Assembly: GCA_002102225.1 (NCBI GenBank)
Contig: LQPB01000090.1
Location: 62,001 to 126,000, forward strand
Length of the DNA: 64,000 nt
Direction of reading: 5' to 3'
Source: Mycobacterium interjectum
GTDB lineage: Bacteria; Actinomycetota; Actinomycetes; Mycobacteriales; Mycobacteriaceae
Shown here one piece after another: positions 59,453 through 64,000 of the stretch; the stretch's first letter is position 1, and each line of letters begins with the position of its first letter. Below the pieces are notes generated by a model. The model was not told where the DNA came from. It made no database searches and saw only the letters and a program-made list of their open reading frames with translations. A program made the position numbers and the translations under genes.

Positions 59453-59548
59453 TGTTTTGTCCTCCGACTTGTTGGTGCTTTGTTAAGCAGTGTTGATTTC
59501 TTGTTGTGCCGCGGTGTTAACCGGGTCAGCTTACTCGTACGCCTGAAC
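59453..59548 (-). promoter_or_regulatory. fusA-tuf spacer, probable internal promoter region
   Basis: 96 bp, more AT-rich than the genes, with several AACAA/TTAAC runs. A hairpin with arms GGGTCAG (59523-59529) and CTGACCC (59552-59558) spans the fusA stop and could attenuate read-through. An extra tuf promoter here would fit the high need for EF-Tu. Confidence 0.45.
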
Positions 59549-61654
59549 TCACTGACCCGTCGCCTTAGCGATGATCTCCTTCGACACGTTCGCCGGCACT
59601 TCGGCGTAGGAGTCGAACACCATGGAGTAGTTCGCCCGGCCTTGTGTCTTCGACCGCAGGTCGCCGACGTAGCCGAACATCTCCGACAGCGGCACGTGCG
59701 CCTTGACCACGCGTGCACCGCTCCGCTCCTCCATGGCCTGAATCTGGCCACGGCGGGAGTTCAGGTCGCCGATCACATCGCCCATGTAGTCCTCGGGCGT
59801 GGTGACCTCGACGGCCATGATCGGTTCCAGGATCACCGGTTGCGCTTGCGCGGCAGCCTTTTTCAGCACCTGCGAACCGGCGATCTTGAAGGCCATCTCG
59901 GACGAGTCGACCTCGTGGAAGGCGCCGTCGAGCAGGGTGACCTTGAGGTTCACCAGCGGGTAGCCGGCCAGTACGCCGTACTGCATGGCGTCCTGGGCGC
60001 CGGCGTCCACCGATGGGATGTACTCGCGCGGGATGCGCCCACCGGTGACCTTGTTCTCGAATTCGTAGGTCGCGCCGTCCTCGCCGTGGAACGGCTCGAG
60101 GTTGATCAGCACCTTGGCGAACTGGCCCGAGCCACCGGTCTGCTTCTTGTGGGTGAACTCGACCTTCTCCACCGTGCGCCGGATGGTCTCCTTGTAGGCC
60201 ACCTGGGGCTTGCCCACGTTGGCCTCGACCTTGAACTCGCGGCGCATGCGGTCGACCAGGATGTCCAGGTGCAGCTCGCCCATGCCACCGATCACGGTCT
60301 GGCCGGTCTCGGTGTCCTGGTGGACCTTGAACGTCGGGTCCTCCTCGGCGAGCTTCTGGATCGACAGGCTCAGCTTCTCCTGGTCGCTCTTGGTCTTGGG
60401 CTCGATGGCCACCTCGATGACCGGGTCGGGGAAGGTCATCGACTCCAGCACGACCTGGTCGTTCGGGTCGCTCAAGGTGTCGCCGGTGGTGGTGTCCTTC
60501 AGACCGATCACCGCGTAGATGTGACCGGCCGACGCCGTCTCCACCGGGTTCTCCTTGTTGGAGTGCATCTGGAACAGCTTGCCCAGCCGCTCCTTCTTGC
60601 CCTTGGTGGAGTTGATGACCTGGCTGCCGGAATCGACCTTGCCCGAGTAAACCCGGACGTAGGTCAGCTTGCCGAAGAACGGGTGCGTGGCGACCTTGAA
60701 GGCCAGCGCCGAGAACGGCTCGTCGGTCGACGGCTTGCGCACGACCTCGACGTCTTCCTTGCCCGGAGCGTGGCCGACGGCCGGCGGCACGTCCAGCGGC
60801 GAGGGCAGGTAGTCGATCACCGCGTCCAGCATCGGCTGCACGCCCTTGTTCTTGAACGCGCTGCCGCACAGCACCGGGTAGGCCTCCGAGCTGATGGTCA
60901 GCTTGCGGATCGCGCCCTTGATCTCCTCGACGGTGAGTTCCTCGCCGCCCAGGTACTTCTCCAGCAGCGTCTCGTCGGTCTCGGCGACGGACTCGAGCAG
61001 CTTGGTGCGGTATTCGTCGGCCTTCTCGGCCAGCTCGGCCGGGATGTCGACGACGTCGTACTTCTCGCCGAGCTTGGCCTCGGCGCTCCACACCTTGGCC
61101 TTCATCTCGACCAGGTCGACGACGCCTTCGAAGTCACCCTCGGAGCCGACGGGCAGCTGGATCGGGATGACGTTGGCGCCCAGCCGCTCTTCCATGGTCT
61201 TCACCGAGAAGTAGAAGTCGGCGCCGATCTTGTCCATCTTGTTGACGAAGCAGATCCGCGGAACGTCGTATTTGTCCGCCTGGCGCCACACCTGCTCGGA
61301 CTGCGGTTCGACGCCCTCCTTGCCGTCGAAGACGGCGACGGCACCGTCGAGCACGCGCAGGCTGCGCTCCACCTCGACGGTGAAATCAACATGGCCAGGC
61401 GTGTCAATGATGTTGATCTGGTTGTCGTTCCAGAAGCAGGTGGTGGCCGCGGAGGTGATGGTGATCCCCCGCTCCTGCTCCTGCTCCATCCAGTCCATGG
61501 TGGCGGCGCCGTCGTGCACCTCACCGATCTTGTAGCTGATGCCGGTGTAGTAGAGGATGCGCTCGGTCGTCGTCGTCTTGCCGGCATCGATGTGCGCCAT
61601 GATGCCGATGTTGCGGACCTTGGTCAGGTCGGTCAGCACGTCCTTCTGTGCCAC
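59549..61654 (-). CDS. fusA: Elongation factor G
   Basis: A 701-residue translocation GTPase. P-loop AHIDAGKT at residues 20-27, DTPGHVDF near 88 and NKMD near 142. All five domains are present, ending MVFDSYAEVPANVSKEIIAKATGQ. Confidence 0.99.
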   Translation of the reverse strand: MAQKDVLTDLTKVRNIGIMAHIDAGKTTTTERILYYTGISYKIGEVHDGAATMDWMEQEQERGITITSAATTCFWNDNQINIIDTPGHVDFTVEVERSLRVLDGAVAVFDGKEGVEPQSEQVWRQADKYDVPRICFVNKMDKIGADFYFSVKTMEERLGANVIPIQLPVGSEGDFEGVVDLVEMKAKVWSAEAKLGEKYDVVDIPAELAEKADEYRTKLLESVAETDETLLEKYLGGEELTVEEIKGAIRKLTISSEAYPVLCGSAFKNKGVQPMLDAVIDYLPSPLDVPPAVGHAPGKEDVEVVRKPSTDEPFSALAFKVATHPFFGKLTYVRVYSGKVDSGSQVINSTKGKKERLGKLFQMHSNKENPVETASAGHIYAVIGLKDTTTGDTLSDPNDQVVLESMTFPDPVIEVAIEPKTKSDQEKLSLSIQKLAEEDPTFKVHQDTETGQTVIGGMGELHLDILVDRMRREFKVEANVGKPQVAYKETIRRTVEKVEFTHKKQTGGSGQFAKVLINLEPFHGEDGATYEFENKVTGGRIPREYIPSVDAGAQDAMQYGVLAGYPLVNLKVTLLDGAFHEVDSSEMAFKIAGSQVLKKAAAQAQPVILEPIMAVEVTTPEDYMGDVIGDLNSRRGQIQAMEERSGARVVKAHVPLSEMFGYVGDLRSKTQGRANYSMVFDSYAEVPANVSKEIIAKATGQ

Positions 61655-61724
61655 AGAAGTCTTCCCACTCTTTCGATTGCTTGGTTAGCTGTCGTTACGC
61701 CTCCGGCAACGGTGCCGGCGGGTC

Positions 61725-62195
61725 TCACCAGCGGTAATGCGCGAAGGCGCGGTTTGCCTCGGCCATCTTGTGGGTGTCCTCACGCCGTTTGACGGAGGCC
61801 CCGAGGCCGTTGCTGGCGTCGAGGATCTCGTTTGCCAGCCGCTCGATCATGGTCTTCTCCCGGCGCTGCCGCGAGAAGCTGACAAGCCAACGCAGCGCCA
61901 GCGTGGTGGACCGGTCAGGACGCACCTCGACGGGCACCTGGTAGGTCGCACCACCGACGCGGCGGCTGCGCACCTCCAGGGCGGGCTTGACGTTGTCGAG
62001 AGCGCGCTTGAGGGTGATCACGGGATCCGTACCAGTCTTTTCCCGCGCATTCTCGAGCGCACCATAAACAATGCGCTCGGCGAGCGATTTCTTCCCCTTG
62101 AGCAGAACCTTGTTCACCAGCTGGGTGACCAGCTGCGACCCGTAGACGGGGTCGTTGACCAGCGGACGCTTGGGCGCGGGCCCCTTGCGCGGCAT
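61725..62195 (-). CDS. rpsG: 30S ribosomal protein S7
   Basis: A 156-residue uS7 (PRKGPAPKRPLVNDPVYGSQ start; EANRAFAHYRW end). ATG 62195 shares its A with the rpsL TAA stop (TAATG). Confidence 0.98.
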   Translation of the reverse strand: MPRKGPAPKRPLVNDPVYGSQLVTQLVNKVLLKGKKSLAERIVYGALENAREKTGTDPVITLKRALDNVKPALEVRSRRVGGATYQVPVEVRPDRSTTLALRWLVSFSRQRREKTMIERLANEILDASNGLGASVKRREDTHKMAEANRAFAHYRW

Positions 62196-62569
62196 TAGCT
62201 CTTCTCCTTCTTGGCGCCGTAACGGCTGCGAGCCTGCTTGCGGTTCTTGACACCCTGGGTGTCGAGCGAACCGCGGATGATCTTGTAGCGGACACCGGGC
62301 AGGTCCTTGACCCGGCCACCACGCACCAGCACCATCGAGTGCTCCTGCAGGTTGTGGCCCTCGCCGGGGATGTACGCGGTGACCTCCACCTGGCTCGTCA
62401 GCTTGACGCGCGCGACCTTCCGAAGCGCCGAGTTCGGCTTCTTCGGGGTGGTGGTGTACACGCGGGTGCATACGCCACGGCGCTGCGGGCTGCCCTTCAG
62501 AGCCGCGGTCTTGACCTTGCCGATCTTGTCCCGACGACCCTTGCGGACCAGCTGCTGAATGGTTGGCAT
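62195..62569 (-). CDS. rpsL: 30S ribosomal protein S12
   Basis: A 124-residue uS12, first gene of the str operon. Lys43 (in TPKKPNSALRK) and Lys88 (in GRVKDLPG) are both wild type, so no classic streptomycin-resistance change is present. Confidence 0.99.
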   Translation of the reverse strand: MPTIQQLVRKGRRDKIGKVKTAALKGSPQRRGVCTRVYTTTPKKPNSALRKVARVKLTSQVEVTAYIPGEGHNLQEHSMVLVRGGRVKDLPGVRYKIIRGSLDTQGVKNRKQARSRYGAKKEKS

Positions 62570-62913
62570 CTACCGGCTTTCTGTGTTGTCGTTCGTGTTC
62601 TGGCTCAAGCTGTTAAGTCTGTGTACTGCAGTTTCGCCCCGCCCCGGGTAAGCTCGCCTACCCCGCGGCCGGGAGTGTCGCAAGCGCTCAGCACGGCAGT
62701 CGATCCGGTGCGTCGGGGACATGCGAATTAGCCCGGCATCCGCTCCCTTACGTCAGGCGCCGTAAGCCGCCAGGCACGAGCTACCACAATACCCGCCGCC
62801 GGTCTTGCAGGTCAAAGCGGCGGCGGGAGGACCCGTGGCGACCGCAAGCGCGGCCGAGCCGGGCGCTGGGGGCACCCCCGCGGAGCTGGGGAACGGGTCG
62901 CCACCATCGGGAA
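62570..62913 (-). other. str operon promoter/leader region
   Basis: 344 bp without a gene between the TetR stop and rpsL. A 5-bp hairpin GGGTA / TACCC at 62646-62663 and a GGGGG-CA-CCCCC repeat at 62868-62879 (possible end of the TetR transcript) are seen. The rpsL promoter should lie near 62600-62640, where AT content rises; boxes were not assigned. Confidence 0.5.
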
Positions 62914-63567
62914 CTACTGCGGCGCGGCTTGGTGGTGCGCGGTGCGCCTGCTCTGCGCCTCCATACCCCGAGCCAGCCGCAACACCATGTCGGAGAACAG
63001 CACGTCCGTGTCGATGTCATCCATGACACCGGTCATCTCCAGCAACACGAAGCCGTGCAGCGCGGACCAGAATTCCAGGGCGGCGTGGAAGGCCTCCTCG
63101 CCGCCGAGGCCATAGGAGGCCAGCACCGAGATGACGGGCGTGGCCGCGCCCCTGGTGGCGGCCGCGTACTCGGGGTCGTCACCGCCCAGCGGCATCCGGG
63201 TGAACGCGGAGTACCGGCCGGGGTGGTGATGGGCGTAGCTGCGGTAGGCGCCGGCCATGACCAGCACCGCGTCGTCGCGGGCGCGACCCTCGCCGACCCT
63301 GTTCAACATCGTGATGATGTCGTCGATGACGCGGATCCGCACCGCGCGGCGCAGGTCCTCCAGGCTGTCCACGTGGTTGTACAGCGAGGGACCCTTGGTG
63401 CCCAACTGGGTGGCCAGCGCGTTGATCGTCAGCGAGTCCCAGCCCTCGCGGTCCAGGAACGTCAGGGCGCCGTCGACGATCCCTTCGCGGCTCAGCTTGG
63501 CCGGGCGGGAGCCCGACTTCCCGGCGCGCTGGCGCCCCGCCGCCGGCGGCGGTTCTGGAGCTGCCAT
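62914..63567 (-). CDS. TetR-family transcriptional regulator
   Basis: A 217-residue regulator with a Pro/Ala/Arg tail, the HTH around LTINALATQLGTKGPSLYNHV (residues about 47-66) and a TetR_C domain containing AYRSYAHHHPGRYSAF. By place it matches Rv0681 (recalled), upstream of rpsL on the same strand. A palindrome at 63597-63617 is its probable operator. It is divergent from the DUF3060 gene, a possible target. Confidence 0.92.
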   Translation of the reverse strand: MAAPEPPPAAGRQRAGKSGSRPAKLSREGIVDGALTFLDREGWDSLTINALATQLGTKGPSLYNHVDSLEDLRRAVRIRVIDDIITMLNRVGEGRARDDAVLVMAGAYRSYAHHHPGRYSAFTRMPLGGDDPEYAAATRGAATPVISVLASYGLGGEEAFHAALEFWSALHGFVLLEMTGVMDDIDTDVLFSDMVLRLARGMEAQSRRTAHHQAAPQ

Positions 63568-63596
63568 GGCGATCGCCCTTCGAGTATGCGGGTGGG

Positions 63597-63617
63597 TTAA
63601 CTAATGACTCTAGTTGA
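63597..63617. promoter_or_regulatory. Candidate TetR operator
   Basis: AACTA-N7-TAGTT (63599-63615) with partial symmetry beyond, 30 bp upstream of the TetR start. Confidence 0.45.
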
Positions 63618-63716
63618 CGATGGGCCCGAAATTGGTGAGCCGATAACCCTGCCGCCGGGCGGCCGGATGCACGTAATCTCTTTCCAGGCTGACTCGAACG
63701 ACGAAGGGGGCTCGCC

Positions 63717-64000
63717 GTGAAGTGGACAACCGCCGCGGGACCGCTGCTCACCTGCGTCCTCGTCGCCCTCGCCCCCACACCGGCCGCGCCGGCCAAGAAC
63801 GGCGACACCCACGTCATCGGGCAGGGCCTCGAGCAGACGCTGGACTGCAACGATGCCACCCTGATCGTCAACGGCACCTCGAACGTCATCAACGCCAAGG
63901 GCAACTGCTGGGCCGTGACGGTCATGGGATCGGGCAACACCGTCATCGCCGACTCCGTCACCCACGACATCACCGTGTACGGCTACAACGAGACCGTGTT
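63717..64000 (+). CDS. Secreted DUF3060-domain protein, 3' truncated by window edge
   Basis: The first 94 codons are visible. GTG 63717 follows GAAGGGGG. An N-terminal signal sequence (GPLLTCVLVALAPTPAAPA) precedes the typical DUF3060 repeats: GTSNVINAKGNCWAVTVMGS and NTVIADSVTHDITVYG, a short beta-helix-like pattern. Such proteins are exported and of unknown role. The stop lies beyond the window. Confidence 0.85.
   Translation, partial: MKWTTAAGPLLTCVLVALAPTPAAPAKNGDTHVIGQGLEQTLDCNDATLIVNGTSNVINAKGNCWAVTVMGSGNTVIADSVTHDITVYGYNETV

Noticed and set aside
58169..61792. Very long plus-strand open frame (about 1200 codons) opposite tuf, fusA and rpsG
   Set aside because: It is antisense to three highly conserved genes and reads as low-complexity Leu/Val/Gly/Arg/His/Asp protein. 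High-GC codon bias keeps the opposite frame free of stops.
62195..62569. Possible streptomycin-resistance change in rpsL
   Set aside because: Lys43 and Lys88 are both wild type.
1..64000. tRNA, rRNA, IS element or prophage signals
   Set aside because: No tRNA-like cloverleaf with CCA end, rRNA segment, transposase, integrase or phage gene was recognised by eye. Small RNAs cannot be excluded.

Overview
The window is chromosomal DNA from a Mycobacterium, most likely a slow grower related to the M. avium complex. This is inferred from the very GC-rich sequence, two PE-family proteins, a complete mycofactocin cluster, and a gene order around the ribosomal operons that matches the M. tuberculosis interval from about Rv0681 to Rv0727c (recalled, not searched). 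The chromosome segment is inverted here: the ribosomal operons lie on the minus strand and are transcribed right to left.

Layout. Positions 1-12400 hold accessory metabolism: a truncated class II aldolase, a metallo-beta-lactamase-fold hydrolase, two short-chain dehydrogenases, TetR and AraC regulators, small methyltransferases, a cytochrome P450 with its TetR, a DapB-like dehydrogenase, a zinc alcohol dehydrogenase, and three tandem TIGR00027-type methyltransferases. sppA, an F420-type luciferase-like oxidoreductase, a GMC oxidoreductase with a fossil flavoprotein N-terminus, and a TetR gene sit at 12384-17580 between the methyltransferases and the spc operon. The spc operon (rplN to rplO) covers 17577-21736. 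An accessory island at 21869-33147 separates it from the S10 operon. The island holds DinB, small secreted proteins, four DUF4436 membrane proteins, a formylglycine-generating enzyme, an orphan PstS, a lipoprotein and the arylsulfatase AtsA. The S10 operon (rpsJ to rpsQ) covers 33293-38813 and ends in a strong hairpin terminator.

Right of the S10 operon are a TetR/MFS drug-efflux pair, a poorly coding 0.85 kb stretch, and a PE gene. Next comes the mycofactocin cluster mftG-F-E-D-C-B-A on the minus strand (43279-49755), with mftR divergent. Beyond it are DUF2332, an ECF sigma factor with a triple-VOC protein, a hydroxyacid dehydrogenase, a ferredoxin reductase, a mycofactocin-coupled SDR, a SHOCT membrane protein and a second PE gene. 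The str operon (rpsL, rpsG, fusA, tuf) fills 58262-62569, followed by a TetR and a truncated DUF3060 secreted protein.

How it works together. MftA is a 29-residue peptide ending in VY, which MftB, MftC, MftE, MftD and MftF convert to the redox cofactor mycofactocin; MftG reoxidises it and the SDR at 55506 probably uses it. FGE matures the sulfatase encoded about 4 kb away. The least described features are the apparently duplicated A-B pair of DUF4436 membrane proteins around FGE and PstS, a set of hairpins in the S10 leader, two TetR genes without a usable start codon, and five convergent gene pairs sharing a CTAG double stop. No tRNA, rRNA, CRISPR array, intact insertion sequence or phage was seen.
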